From: Alkalispirillum mobile
GTDB lineage: Bacteria > Pseudomonadota > Gammaproteobacteria > Nitrococcales > Halorhodospiraceae
Assembly: GCF_003664325.1 (NCBI RefSeq)
Contig: NZ_RCDA01000002.1
Coordinates: 1-64,000, forward strand
Length of the DNA: 64,000 nucleotides
Direction of reading: 5' to 3'
Numbering within the stretch: the stretch's first letter is position 1; each line of letters begins with the position of its first letter. A model generated the notes under the pieces. It ran no database searches, had not been told where the DNA came from, and saw only the letters and a list, made by a program, of their open reading frames with translations. Below, in pieces: positions 31,514 through 40,688 of the stretch. The position numbers and the translations under genes were made by a program.

Positions 31514-32839
31514 ATGACGGACAGGGCGCTGGCACCCAAGCGGGAGATCTTCGGTTGGGCGATGTTCGACTTCGCCAACCAGGCCTACACCCTGCTCATT
31601 ATCACCGTGGTGTTCGGGGACCTGTTCACGCGGGTGATCGTGGGGGACGGGCCCGATTACCGCCTGGGCAACCTGCTCTGGAGCCTGGCGCTGGCCACCA
31701 GTTACCTGCTGGTGGTGGTCTGCTCGCCGGTGGCCGGGGCGGTGATGGACTACACCGCCCGGCGCAAGCAGTTCCTGTTCGCCAGTTACCTCCTGACCGT
31801 GGTGGCCACCGCTGCGCTCTACTTCGTGGCGCCGGGCTACGCCATGCTGGGCGTCCTGCTGATCATCATCTCCAACTTCGCCTACTCCATCGGCGAGGCC
31901 TTCATCGCCAGCTTCCTGCCCGACCTGGGGCCGCCGGACAAGCTGGGGGCGATCTCCGGGATCGGCTGGGCGCTGGGCTACGTGGGCGGAATGTTCTCGG
32001 CGGTCTTCGTGCTGCTCTACCTCGGGGACGTGAGCGAAGAGAATTTTGACCGCATCCGCTGGGTGGGGCCGTGGGCGGCCGCCTTCTTCCTGGTGGCCGC
32101 CATGCCCACGTTCATCTTCCTGCGGGAGCGGGGCCGGCCCCGGGCGCTGCCGTCGGGCACGGGCTATGTCCGACTTGGCCTGCAGCGGGTGGGTGGCACG
32201 CTGGCGAACCTCAAGGGCTACCGGGACCTGGCGGTCTTTCTGCTCTCCACGTTCTTCGCCATGAGCGGCATGTACATCATCATCGCCTTTTCCTTCATCT
32301 ACGGCGCCCAAGTGATCGGCTGGGACGAGGGGGTGCGGACGCTGATGTTCGTCATCGTGCAGATCAGCGCGGCGGTGGGCGCCGTGGGCTTCGGCCTGTT
32401 CCAGGGCCGGCTCGGCGGCCTGCGCACCTACCGGGTGACGGTGCTGCTCTGGATCGTGGCGGTCTGCTGCATCTACGCCACCCCGCAGCTGAGCGCTTTT
32501 GCCCGTGACTGGCTGGGCGTGAACTGGGAGGCGCAGTACGTCTTCCTGGTGGTGGGCACGCTGGCCGGCTCGGCGTTGGGGGCCTGCCAGTCCACCACGC
32601 GGGCTCTGGTGGGGGCCTTCGCGCCCCAGGGGCACGCGGCGGAGTTCTTCGGGTTCTGGGGGTTGTCGCTGAAGTTGGCCGGTGCCTTCAGCCTGGTGCT
32701 AATGGGGGGGCTGCAGGTGCTGGTGGGCCTGCACCTGGCCATCCTGTTCTGCGCGCTGCTGTTCGCGGTGGCGTTCCTGGTCAGTTGGCCGGTGGACGAG
32801 GCGCGGGGGCGGCGGGCCGCGGTGACCGCACCGCCCTGA
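31514..32839 (+). CDS. MFS transporter of the UMF1/Atg22-like family
   Basis: A 441-residue carrier with about 12 helices. The opening FGWAMFDFANQAYTLLIITVVF is the family signature, followed by GNLLWSLALATSYLLVVVCSPVAGAVMDY with the loop motif AVMDYTARRK, and SGIGWALGYVGGM. The C-terminal half contains GACQSTTRALVGAFAPQGHAAEFFGF, also conserved. Family substrates are poorly defined (amino acids have been proposed for vacuolar relatives). GGGGAG lies 5 bases before the ATG. It is divergent from rhlB. Confidence 0.9.
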   Translation: MTDRALAPKREIFGWAMFDFANQAYTLLIITVVFGDLFTRVIVGDGPDYRLGNLLWSLALATSYLLVVVCSPVAGAVMDYTARRKQFLFASYLLTVVATAALYFVAPGYAMLGVLLIIISNFAYSIGEAFIASFLPDLGPPDKLGAISGIGWALGYVGGMFSAVFVLLYLGDVSEENFDRIRWVGPWAAAFFLVAAMPTFIFLRERGRPRALPSGTGYVRLGLQRVGGTLANLKGYRDLAVFLLSTFFAMSGMYIIIAFSFIYGAQVIGWDEGVRTLMFVIVQISAAVGAVGFGLFQGRLGGLRTYRVTVLLWIVAVCCIYATPQLSAFARDWLGVNWEAQYVFLVVGTLAGSALGACQSTTRALVGAFAPQGHAAEFFGFWGLSLKLAGAFSLVLMGGLQVLVGLHLAILFCALLFAVAFLVSWPVDEARGRRAAVTAPP

Positions 32840-32875
32840 GGGGGCCGCGCCACCGGGGTGGCACGGCGTGCGGGA

Positions 32876-33046
32876 TCAGACCTCGATCATGTCGAACTCG
32901 GCCTTGGTGGCGCCGCACTCGGGGCACTTGAAGTCGTCCGGGATCTCCTCCCAGCGGGTGCCGGGCTTGATGCCCTCCTCGGGCAACCCCTCTTCCTCGT
33001 CGTAGATCCAGCCGCAGACCACGCACATCCAGGAGCGGTATTCCAT
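32876..33046 (-). CDS. rubA: rubredoxin
   Basis: A 56-residue one-iron electron carrier. The four iron-ligating cysteines are in CVVCGW (Cys8, Cys11) and CPECGA (Cys41, Cys44), with the usual PGTRWEEIPDDFKCP between. The ATG at 33046 gives the standard length; any longer frame only adds unconserved residues. The partner could be a rubredoxin-dependent oxidoreductase elsewhere. It is divergent from thiE, and the adjoining rubredoxin-thiE-hemL order is common in gammaproteobacteria. Confidence 0.95.
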   Translation of the reverse strand: MEYRSWMCVVCGWIYDEEEGLPEEGIKPGTRWEEIPDDFKCPECGATKAEFDMIEV

Positions 33047-33170
33047 CGTTAAACCCTTTACAGTTAGCTGTGAGCGTTTGCCGTGTATGCCTGACGGAAC
33101 GTCACCCCTTGGGGGGCAGGATCCCGAGGCAGAATGCAACTGTAACCTTGAATATTTCTCAGGAAAAGCC

Positions 33171-33830
33171 ATGTCGCAGCGCGCACAGCTCCGCCGCCGG
33201 GTCCGGGGGCTCTATGTGATCACTGACGCCGGTCTGCAGCCGCCGGCACGGCTACCCGAGCGGGTGCTGCAGGCCATCCGCGGCGGCGCACGGATGGTGC
33301 AGTACCGGGACAAGGGGCGCGATGCGGCCCGGCGGCTGGGCGAGGCGGAGGCCCTGGCGGCACTCTGCCGGCGCCACGGCGTGCTGTTCATCGTCAACGA
33401 CGACGTGGAACTGGCGGTCGCCGTGGCGGCCGACGGGGTGCACGTGGGCCGGGAGGATGGGGCCGTCGCCGATGCCCGCGCCGCCCTGGGGCCCGAGCGG
33501 CTGGTGGGCGCGTCGAGCTACAACGACCCGGAGCGTGCCGTGCAGTTGCAGGCGGAGGGAGCCGATTACGTGGCCTTCGGCACCTTCTTCCCGTCACCGA
33601 CCAAGCCGCACGCGGTGCGGGCCACCCCGGAGATGCTGCGTGCCGTGCGCCCCCGCCTGCAGGTGCCGGTGGTGGCCATCGGTGGTATCACCGCGGCGAA
33701 GGCGGGGCCGGTAGTGGCAGCGGGGGCCGATGCGCTGGCTGTGATCAGCGACGTCTTCGGGGCCGCGGACGTGACGGCGGCGGCCCGCGCCTATGCGCCG
33801 CTGTTCCGTGACGGCGAGGCCGCCGGCTAG
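33171..33830 (+). CDS. thiE: thiamine-phosphate synthase
   Basis: ThiE couples the thiazole and pyrimidine halves of thiamine. The ATG at 33171 follows CAGGAAA and gives 219 residues. Active-site segments are all present: LYVITDAG, MVQYRDKG, LFIVNDDVELA, ADGVHVGRED, GASSYN, FGTFFPSPTKPHA and AIGGITAAKAG. No TPP riboswitch signature was seen in the 124-base upstream gap. This is the functional thiE; the ThiE-like half of the Nudix fusion at 15515 lacks these residues. Confidence 0.95.
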   Translation: MSQRAQLRRRVRGLYVITDAGLQPPARLPERVLQAIRGGARMVQYRDKGRDAARRLGEAEALAALCRRHGVLFIVNDDVELAVAVAADGVHVGREDGAVADARAALGPERLVGASSYNDPERAVQLQAEGADYVAFGTFFPSPTKPHAVRATPEMLRAVRPRLQVPVVAIGGITAAKAGPVVAAGADALAVISDVFGAADVTAAARAYAPLFRDGEAAG

Positions 33831-33890
33831 CCTGATACAATCGGCGCAGCGACGCATTCACCCATCCGGACAATGCCTGAGGAGATCCCC

Positions 33891-35180
33891 ATGCAGCGCT
33901 CCCACGAGCTCTTTGAACGCGCCCGCCAGCACATCGTCGGTGGCGTCAACTCCCCGGTGCGCGCCTTTACCGGCGTGGGCGGTGAGCCGCCCTTCATCGC
34001 CCGCGCCGAGGGGCCGTATCTGTACGACGAGGACGGCAAACGCTACGTGGACTACGTCTGCTCCTGGGGGCCGATGGTGGCCGGCCACGCCCACCCGGAG
34101 GTGGTGCGGGCGGTGCAGGAGACCGCGGCCCATGGGCTTTCCTTCGGCGCCCCCACGGAGCTGGAGGTGCGCATGGCGGAGAAACTGAAGGCCATGCTGC
34201 CGAGCCTGGAACGGGTGCGCATGGTGAACTCCGGCACCGAGGCCACCATGAGTGCCCTGCGCCTGGCCCGCGGGCATACCGGTCGGGAGAAGATCATCAA
34301 GTTCCGCGGCTGTTACCACGGCCACGTGGACGCCCTGCTGGTGCAGGCCGGCTCCGGCGCCCTGACCCTGGGCATCCCCGGTTCCCCGGGGGTGCCGGAG
34401 GCGGTGGTGGAACAGACGATCACCCTGCCGTATAACGACCCGGAGGCGGTGCGCGAGTGCTTCGGCCGCATGGGTGACGAGATTGCCGCGGTGATCGTCG
34501 AGCCGGTGGCCGGCAACATGAACTGCGTGCCCCCGGTGCCCGGCTTTCTGGAGGCCCTGCGCGAGTGCTGCGACGATCACGGCAGCGTGCTCATCTTCGA
34601 CGAGGTGATGACCGGGTTCCGGGTGGGGGTGCAGTGCGCGCAGGGCCGTTACGGTATCACCCCCGACCTCACCTGCCTGGGCAAGGTCATCGGCGGTGGC
34701 ATGCCGGTGGGCGCTTTCGGCGGCAAGGCCGATATCATGGCCAGCCTGGCGCCCGAGGGGCCGGTCTATCAGGCGGGCACCCTTTCCGGTAACCCGGTGG
34801 GCATGGCGGCCGGCATTGCCAACCTCTCGCTGGTCGACACGCCGGAGGTGCACCGCTCCCTGGAAGAGGCCACGGCGACCCTCATCGACGGGCTACGCGA
34901 GCGTGCGCAGGCGGCGGGCGTGCCGGTCTCCTTCAACCAGGCGGGCAGCATGTTCGGGGTGTTTTTCACCGACAAGGCGCCGGTGACCACCTTCGAGGAC
35001 GTACAGGCCTGCGACCTGGAGGCCTTCAAGGTCTTCTTCCACGCCATGCTGGACGAAGGGGTGTACATGGCGCCTTCCGCCTTCGAGGCGGGGTTCCTGT
35101 CCACCGCCCACGACACCCCGGCCATCGAACAGACGCTGGCGGCGGCGGAGAAGGCCTTCGCCCGGGTGGCGAGCCGCTGA
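33891..35180 (+). CDS. hemL: glutamate-1-semialdehyde 2,1-aminomutase
   Basis: HemL is a PLP enzyme that makes 5-aminolevulinate from glutamate-1-semialdehyde in C5-pathway haem synthesis. The start at ATG 33891 is supported by GAGGAG 6 bases upstream; 429 residues. SRS-type opening [52 protein letters not shown] and [12 protein letters not shown] are diagnostic. Lys265 in [18 protein letters not shown] binds PLP. The thiE-hemL pair lies within 61 bases in the same direction. Confidence 0.96.
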   Translation: MQRSHELFERARQHIVGGVNSPVRAFTGVGGEPPFIARAEGPYLYDEDGKRYVDYVCSWGPMVAGHAHPEVVRAVQETAAHGLSFGAPTELEVRMAEKLKAMLPSLERVRMVNSGTEATMSALRLARGHTGREKIIKFRGCYHGHVDALLVQAGSGALTLGIPGSPGVPEAVVEQTITLPYNDPEAVRECFGRMGDEIAAVIVEPVAGNMNCVPPVPGFLEALRECCDDHGSVLIFDEVMTGFRVGVQCAQGRYGITPDLTCLGKVIGGGMPVGAFGGKADIMASLAPEGPVYQAGTLSGNPVGMAAGIANLSLVDTPEVHRSLEEATATLIDGLRERAQAAGVPVSFNQAGSMFGVFFTDKAPVTTFEDVQACDLEAFKVFFHAMLDEGVYMAPSAFEAGFLSTAHDTPAIEQTLAAAEKAFARVASR

Positions 35181-35247
35181 GCCGGCGTCGCGGGTGCCGG
35201 CCCGGTGGGCCGGTACCCCGCTCTATGCCGGGTCGGGGCCGGTTGTC

Positions 35248-37239
35248 ATGACCGAGTGGCTTGCCGCGTCGCTGGACTGGGTGGCCGCCAACCCCGGTTG
35301 GGCGCTGGCCCTGCTGTTCCTGATCGCCTTCGCCGAGGGGCTGGTCGGTGCAGGGCTTATCGTCCCCGGGGCGGTGCTGCTCTTTGCCACCGGGGTGCTG
35401 ATCGGTGGCGGCCATCTGCCGCTCTGGCCCAGCCTGGCGGCGGCCTACTGTGGCGCGGTGCTGGGCGATTCTGTCAGCTATGGGTTGGGTGCGCGCTACG
35501 GGCCCTGGCTACGGGGCAGTTGGCCGCTGCGTCGCTACCCCGGGGTGCTCGACAAGGGCATCGCCTTCTTCCAGGCCCACGGCGCCAAAAGCGTCATCCT
35601 CGGCCGGTTTGTCGGGCCCATCCGCGGCATCATCCCCGCCGTGGCGGGAATGATGCACATGCCGCCGGGCCGGTTCATGCTGGCGAACCTGCTCTCCGCT
35701 GTGGTCTGGGCACCGGCCTACCTGTTTCCCGGGATGGTACTGGGTGCCTCCATGGCCGTTGCGATGGCGGTGACCACCCGGCTGCTGTTGCTGCTGGCCA
35801 TGGTGTTGCTCGCGCTCTGGCTGCTCTGGTGGGTCTGGCACCGGCACCTGCGCCGGTTGCTCCGTCGCTGGGGGACGCGGCTCGCGTGGCAGGCCCGACG
35901 CTGGGGGCGCATGCACCCGCTGCTGGGCCAGGCCCTGTGGCCCTCACGGCAGGCGTTCCGCGCGCTGGGCCATCACCTCGGGCGGCTATGGTGGGTGGCC
36001 GTGGCCCTGCTGGCGGTGTTGAGTACCCGAATCTGGCTGCTCGGCGGGCCCACACTGCCGGATGAGTCGATCCTCGGCTATTTCCAGTTCCTGCTGCCGG
36101 CCGGCTTACACCAGGCGCTTTGGCTGCCGGCCCTGCTGGTGGATGCCGCCGCCTGGGCGCCAGCGCTGGCTATCGGCCTGCTGTGGTTGATCCTGCAGGG
36201 CCGGGTCCGGGTGGTCCTGGCCCTGGGGGGGGCCGTGGTGCTGGCCTGGGCCGGGGGCTGGGGCCTGGGCTGGTGGTTGGGTGCCATCGATGTCGAACCC
36301 CTCTACCCGGGCGCGCCGGCCCACCACTTTCCCGACCCCGACATGGCGGCGCTGGCAGCGTTGCTGATCGCCAGCGTGGTGCTGGCCACCGCCACCTACG
36401 GCGTGCTGCGGCGGCCCTTGCTGCTGCTCGGTGGCCTGGTCCTGCTCGGGGTGGCCGGGGCGGCCGTACTGGTAGGCCGGGTCTGGGTGGTGGACGCGCT
36501 GGGCGGGTTCCTGCTCGGGGCGGTGGCCGCTGGGCTGGTGGTGCTCGCCCGGTTGAACACCAGTCGGCGCCGGCCGGAACGGCCACTGCCGTTGCTGGTG
36601 GTCGCCGTGCTCGTCCTCGCTGGTGGTCTGCATGCGGTGCAGCACACCGATCTGCTGCGCGAGCGCATCGCGCTCTCTTCGGGCTGGCCCGTCGCCACCC
36701 TGTCCGACTGGCTGACCGGTGAATTGCCGGCCGGACAGGGGCGGGAGCAGCGCTGGTTGGATGGCGGGCGACGGCCGGTGGACTTCCAGTGGCTCACCGG
36801 ACCCAGTGAGCTGGAGCGCAAGCTGGACCAGGCGGGGTGGCAGGCGCCGGATCGGGGCCTGACCGGTGCCCTGCGCTGGTTGCAGCCGGAGCCGGGGCTG
36901 GAGGCCTTCCCGCCCTTGCCCCGCTGGCACCGCGGTCGGTTGCCGGCGCTGGTCCGGGTGCTGCCGGTGGCCGAGGACAAGCGCTGGGTGCTCCGGCTGT
37001 GGCCGGCGACCCTGCACTTGGTCGATACGCCGCAGCAGCTCTGGCTGGGCAGTCTGGAACAGGAGCGGGTGTACCCGGGCTGGCCCGTGGTATGGACCGA
37101 GGGCCTGCCGGTGGACATGGCCGAAAAGCAGGAATTGGCGGTCTTGCTGGCCGGTGAGGGGGCTCTACTGCGGGTGGAGCCGGGGTTGCCGGCACGGGTG
37201 ATGCCGCTCCTCCGGCCCCTGCCGGAGCCGCAACGCTGA
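35248..37239 (+). CDS. DedA / degenerate PAP2 / LssY-like C-terminal fusion membrane protein
   Basis: The protein has 663 residues. Residues 1-165 are DedA/SNARE-associated: FAEGLVGAGLIVPGAVLLF, GDSVSYGLGARYG, FFQAHGAKSVILGRFVGPIRGIIPAVAGMMHM. Residues ~230-445 have the helix layout of a PAP2 phosphatase but not its catalytic residues: the expected FPSGH reads FPDPDM (near 361), the KX6RP motif is missing, and the SRX5HX3D motif is shortened to GRVWVVDALGG without its His. The C-terminal ~180 residues resemble the LssY C-terminal domain (DFQWLTGPSELERKLDQAGW). The fusion architecture is known; the dead PAP2 module is the oddity. The start lacks a clear Shine-Dalgarno. Confidence 0.82.
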   Translation: MTEWLAASLDWVAANPGWALALLFLIAFAEGLVGAGLIVPGAVLLFATGVLIGGGHLPLWPSLAAAYCGAVLGDSVSYGLGARYGPWLRGSWPLRRYPGVLDKGIAFFQAHGAKSVILGRFVGPIRGIIPAVAGMMHMPPGRFMLANLLSAVVWAPAYLFPGMVLGASMAVAMAVTTRLLLLLAMVLLALWLLWWVWHRHLRRLLRRWGTRLAWQARRWGRMHPLLGQALWPSRQAFRALGHHLGRLWWVAVALLAVLSTRIWLLGGPTLPDESILGYFQFLLPAGLHQALWLPALLVDAAAWAPALAIGLLWLILQGRVRVVLALGGAVVLAWAGGWGLGWWLGAIDVEPLYPGAPAHHFPDPDMAALAALLIASVVLATATYGVLRRPLLLLGGLVLLGVAGAAVLVGRVWVVDALGGFLLGAVAAGLVVLARLNTSRRRPERPLPLLVVAVLVLAGGLHAVQHTDLLRERIALSSGWPVATLSDWLTGELPAGQGREQRWLDGGRRPVDFQWLTGPSELERKLDQAGWQAPDRGLTGALRWLQPEPGLEAFPPLPRWHRGRLPALVRVLPVAEDKRWVLRLWPATLHLVDTPQQLWLGSLEQERVYPGWPVVWTEGLPVDMAEKQELAVLLAGEGALLRVEPGLPARVMPLLRPLPEPQR

Positions 37240-37245
37240 GCCGGG

Positions 37246-37695
37246 TCAGCGTCGCCGCCGCGCGAGGCGTCGCTCGAGCTGCTCCAAGGCCCGCAGGTAG
37301 CCGGCTTCGTCCGGTTCGCGCCCCTCCCGCTGGGCCTGCCAAAGCCCCTCGGCCAGCGGCTCCATCATCAGGTGTTCGGCCTCCAGCGGATCGCCCAGGG
37401 CCTGGCTGAGGTTGTGGTGGATGCGTCGGATACCGGCCGGGCGGTCGGTGCTCACCTGCTCGCGCAGGGCGATGTGCATGCCCATGTGCAGGAAGGGGTT
37501 GGTCTCGCCATCCTCCGGCAGGTAATCGCGCTGCAGGGCCTTGTCGGGCTGCTCCAGTAGTTTGTGGTACTCCGGGTGCTGGGCGACCACCTCGCCCACC
37601 ATGGCCTCCAGCGGCTGGAGCACCTGCCCCGCCTGGTACTTGCGCCAGGCGTCCAGGTAGAAACGGCGCATCTGTTCGCGGTCGGTGAAGAACAT
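37246..37695 (-). CDS. DUF1841 family protein
   Basis: A soluble protein of 149 residues. FTDREQMRRFYLDAWRKYQAGQ, PLEAMVGEVVAQHPEYHKLLE and ETNPFLHMGMHIALREQVSTDRPAGIR match the DUF1841 family, whose function is unknown. The ATG at 37695 is preceded by GGAGG at 8 bases; the longer frame to 37743 overlaps nth. Being 17 bases behind nth, it is probably the last gene of the rnf-nth transcript. Confidence 0.85.
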   Translation of the reverse strand: MFFTDREQMRRFYLDAWRKYQAGQVLQPLEAMVGEVVAQHPEYHKLLEQPDKALQRDYLPEDGETNPFLHMGMHIALREQVSTDRPAGIRRIHHNLSQALGDPLEAEHLMMEPLAEGLWQAQREGREPDEAGYLRALEQLERRLARRRR

Positions 37696-37712
37696 CAGTG
37701 CCTCCGCAGGGG

Positions 37713-38348
37713 TCAGGGGTCGACCTTGTCCGGGTAGCCGCACAGGTCCTCGATGACGCAGGCCCCGCAGCGGGGCTTGCGGGCCACGCAGGTGTAGCGC
37801 CCGTGCAGGATCAGCCAGTGGTGGGCGTCCCGCTTGAACTCCTCCGGTACCACCTGCAGCAGCTTGTCCTCCACCTGGCGCACCGTTCGGCCCGGGGCCA
37901 GACCGGTGCGGTTGCTGACCCGGAAGATGTGGGTGTCCACCGCGATGGTCGGCTCGCCGAAGGCGGTGTTGAGGATCACGTTGGCCGTCTTGCGACCGAC
38001 GCCCGGCAGGGCCTCCAGGGCCTTGCGGTCGCGCGGCACCTCGCCACCGTGCCGTTCCAGCAGGATTCGGCAGGTCTTGATGACGTTGGCCGCCTTGCTG
38101 TTGTACAGCCCGATGTTGCGGATGTACTGCTTGAGCCCCTCCTCACCCAGCTCCAGGATGGCCTCCGGCGTGTTGGCCACCGGAAAGAGCTTGGCGGTGG
38201 CCTTGTTGACGCTCACGTCGGTAGCCTGGGCGGACAGGGCGACGGCCACCAGCAGCTCGAAGGGGGTGCTGTACTCCAGTTCGGTGGTGGGCTCGGGCAT
38301 GTGTTCCCGGAGCCGGCTGAACAGTGCCTTGATCTTTGCCTTGGTCAT
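37713..38348 (-). CDS. nth: endonuclease III
   Basis: Nth is a bifunctional DNA glycosylase/AP lyase for oxidised pyrimidines. It has 211 residues and is collinear with the E. coli enzyme. LPGVGRKTAN contains the catalytic Lys120, AVDTHIFRVSNRT the catalytic Asp138, and CVARKPRCGACVIEDLC the four cysteines (C-X6-C-X2-C-X5-C) of the 4Fe-4S cluster. It follows rnfE by 28 bases, the standard gammaproteobacterial order. Confidence 0.97.
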   Translation of the reverse strand: MTKAKIKALFSRLREHMPEPTTELEYSTPFELLVAVALSAQATDVSVNKATAKLFPVANTPEAILELGEEGLKQYIRNIGLYNSKAANVIKTCRILLERHGGEVPRDRKALEALPGVGRKTANVILNTAFGEPTIAVDTHIFRVSNRTGLAPGRTVRQVEDKLLQVVPEEFKRDAHHWLILHGRYTCVARKPRCGACVIEDLCGYPDKVDP

Positions 38349-38376
38349 GATGCGGGATGATAACCGATCTGCAGGG

Positions 38377-39054
38377 TCAATTGCCGCGCTGGTCCAGCCA
38401 GTTCTTGCCCGCCAGCAGCAGGCCCAGGCCGATGAAGGCCCCCGGCGGCAGCAGTGCCAGCAGGTAGCCCGGGTAGTCAGGGATAACCGTGATCTGAAGG
38501 CGGTGGCCGAATTCGCCGAACAGCAGGTGGGCGTTGGCCAGCAGCGTGCCCTGGCCGAGCAGCTCGCGCAGGGCGCCGAGGGCCAGCAGCACGGCGCCGA
38601 AACCCACGCCCATCATCAGCCCGTCCAGGGCCGCGCGCCCCGGCGGATTGCGGGCAGCAAAGGCCTCGGCCCGGCCGAGAATGGCGCAGTTGGTGACTAT
38701 CAGCGGGATGAAGATGCCGAGCACCAGGTAGAGCGGGTGGAACCAGGCCTCCATGATCAGCTCCACGGCGGTCACGAAGGAGGCGATCACCAGGACGAAC
38801 ACCGGAATGCGCACCTCCGATCGCACATGGTGGCGGATCAGCGACACCGTCAGGTTGGAGGCCACCAGCACTAGCAGCGTGGCCAGGGCCAGCCCGGCCG
38901 CGTTCACCACGGTGCCGGTGACCGCCAGCAGCGGACAGAGCCCCAACAACTGCACCAGCGCCGGGTTGTTCTCCCACAGCCCCTGCCGGGACAGCGTTCG
39001 GAAAGGGGAGGGGGCGCGGGGGGCTTCGGTGGTCGGTAACGCGTCGGTGCTCAT
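38377..39054 (-). CDS. rnfE: Rnf electron transport complex subunit E
   Basis: RnfE is an integral membrane subunit of the ion-translocating ferredoxin:NAD+ oxidoreductase. Starting at ATG 39054 (GAGAGG upstream) gives 225 residues with six helices. [21 protein letters not shown] and [18 protein letters not shown] contain the cysteines of the membrane iron centre shared with RnfA/NqrD/NqrE. It lies 10 bases after rnfG. Confidence 0.95.
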   Translation of the reverse strand: MSTDALPTTEAPRAPSPFRTLSRQGLWENNPALVQLLGLCPLLAVTGTVVNAAGLALATLLVLVASNLTVSLIRHHVRSEVRIPVFVLVIASFVTAVELIMEAWFHPLYLVLGIFIPLIVTNCAILGRAEAFAARNPPGRAALDGLMMGVGFGAVLLALGALRELLGQGTLLANAHLLFGEFGHRLQITVIPDYPGYLLALLPPGAFIGLGLLLAGKNWLDQRGN

Positions 39055-39064
39055 GAGACGCCTC

Positions 39065-39700
39065 TCAGCCTCGGTGGGGGTCGTCGAGTTCCGGGAACAC
39101 GGCAGTCTGGTGGCGCTCGAACCACTCCAGCCCCCGCCGCACGGCATGGACCACCGCGCGCGGGGTCACCGTGGCCCCGGTGAACTGGTCAAAATCGCCG
39201 CCATCCCGCTCTACCGTCCAGCGCTCGGCGGGCGGGTCGCCGAGCCGTCGCCCGGCGAAATCGTGGATCCAGTCGGAGCGGTCCGCCTCGATGAGATCGC
39301 CCAGTCCGGGCGTCTCCTGGTGCTGTACCACCCGCACGCCGGTGAGGGTGCCGTCCAGCATGACGCCCATCAGCAGTCGGATCTGTCCGTTGTAGCCATC
39401 CGGTGCCACCACGGTGAGAATCGCCGCCACCGGCTCGTTACCCTGCCAGGCCCGGTAGACGGTGAGCGACTCCCCCGGGCGGCCCAGCGCGTCTCCCGGG
39501 ACCTGCCGGGTGTCCTCGTGCAGGGCGTTGTCGTAAAGGTGCGCCGGCAGCACCTCGTTCAGCCGCTGCAGCAAAGTGGCCTCGCGTTCGTCGGCGATGC
39601 GTTCTGCGGTGAACTCGTGGGTGATCACCACCAACGTGGTACCCGCGGCGGCAAAGCCGCCCAGGATAGCGCCGGCCAGCAGGATGTTGCGCAACGTCAT
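39065..39700 (-). CDS. rnfG: Rnf electron transport complex subunit G
   Basis: RnfG is a 211-residue protein with one N-terminal membrane helix and a periplasmic flavin domain. FMN is attached covalently to the Thr of the motif TGATVT (174-179), here probably Thr177. [15 protein letters not shown] is conserved. The ATG overlaps the rnfD stop by 4 bases. Flavin transfer requires ApbE, which is not in the window. Confidence 0.95.
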   Translation of the reverse strand: MTLRNILLAGAILGGFAAAGTTLVVITHEFTAERIADEREATLLQRLNEVLPAHLYDNALHEDTRQVPGDALGRPGESLTVYRAWQGNEPVAAILTVVAPDGYNGQIRLLMGVMLDGTLTGVRVVQHQETPGLGDLIEADRSDWIHDFAGRRLGDPPAERWTVERDGGDFDQFTGATVTPRAVVHAVRRGLEWFERHQTAVFPELDDPHRG

Positions 39701-40686
39701 CCCGTGCCCCTCCGTGGCCGGAAACAGTAGTCGATGAAGGGTGCGGCGCCGTTCATCAGCAGGATCGCGAAGGCGACACCATCCGGGTAGCCGCCGAACT
39801 CGCGGATGAGCAGGGCCAGTGCCCCGATCCCGGCACCGTAGATCCAGCGGCCCCGCACCGTGGTGGCGGCGGAGACCGGGTCGGTGGCGACGAAAAAGGC
39901 CCCGAGCAGGGTGCCGCCGGCCAGCAGGTGGAACAGCGGTGCCGGCCGTTCACCCGGCAGCAGCCAGAGCAGTGCGGCCAGCACTGCCATGGTACCGAGC
40001 ATGGCGACGGGGATGCGCCAGTCAATCAGCCGTTGATGCATCAGCCACAGCCCGCCGGCCAGGAACAGTAGCGGCGCCACCACCCAGCCGGGTCCGGCCT
40101 CGAGCATGAACACGCCGCTGGGCGGCGTGCCGGCGTGCACCAGGTCCAGCGGCGTGGCGCCGGTGAGGGCATCCAGCGTGGCCTCATCGGCCCCCAGCAG
40201 TACTGCACGGATGGCGGCGGCTGCGTCCACCGGCCAGTCCCCCGGCGCGGCCGCCGGGAACCAGTAGGTCATCTCCCGCGGAAAGGCGATCAGCGCCATC
40301 ACGTAGCCCACCATGGCGGGGTTGAAGGGGTTGTAGCCCAGGCCGCCGTACAGGTGCTTGCCGAACAGCACTCCGAAGAAGACCGCGCTGGCGGTCACCC
40401 ACCAGGGGGCCAGGGGCGGGATGGCCAGGGCCACGATCCAGCCGGTGACCAGCACGCTGCCGTCCGCCAGTGCCGGGGCCACCGGCCGCCGGCGCAGGCG
40501 CATGACCAGCGCCTCCGTGCCCAGGGCCACGAGAATCGCCACCGCCAGGTGTACCAGCACCCCGGTGCCCTGGAACCAGGCCAGTGCCAGGGTGCCGGGC
40601 ACCAGCGCATACAGCACCTGGCGCATGACCGCGGCCACGCCCGATGCGCCCGTCTGATGCGGCGAACTGCGGCGGGGGAATTCCAG
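39697..40686 (-). CDS. rnfD: Rnf electron transport complex subunit D, apparent CTG start
   Basis: RnfD is a membrane subunit carrying covalent FMN (Thr of LTGATPL). The first ordinary start in frame is GTG at 40638 (313 residues), but the frame stays open upstream and encodes EFPRRSSPHQTGASG, matching the conserved N-terminus of RnfD/RsxD (E. coli opens MVFRIASSPYTH). The only start-like codon at the right place is CTG at 40686, 7 bases after a perfect GGAGG and 2 bases after the rnfC stop. I therefore annotate a CTG start (329 residues). Helices and the NPFNPAMVGY motif are typical. Confidence 0.88.
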   Translation of the reverse strand: MEFPRRSSPHQTGASGVAAVMRQVLYALVPGTLALAWFQGTGVLVHLAVAILVALGTEALVMRLRRRPVAPALADGSVLVTGWIVALAIPPLAPWWVTASAVFFGVLFGKHLYGGLGYNPFNPAMVGYVMALIAFPREMTYWFPAAAPGDWPVDAAAAIRAVLLGADEATLDALTGATPLDLVHAGTPPSGVFMLEAGPGWVVAPLLFLAGGLWLMHQRLIDWRIPVAMLGTMAVLAALLWLLPGERPAPLFHLLAGGTLLGAFFVATDPVSAATTVRGRWIYGAGIGALALLIREFGGYPDGVAFAILLMNGAAPFIDYCFRPRRGTG

Positions 40687-40688
40687 GG

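Noticed and set aside
31430-32635. 401-residue open frame antisense to the MFS carrier
   Set aside because: Histidine- and arginine-rich shadow; the sense strand encodes a clear 12-helix transporter.
33047-33170. Possible TPP riboswitch upstream of thiE
   Set aside because: The conserved CTGAGA and related core of the TPP element are not present.
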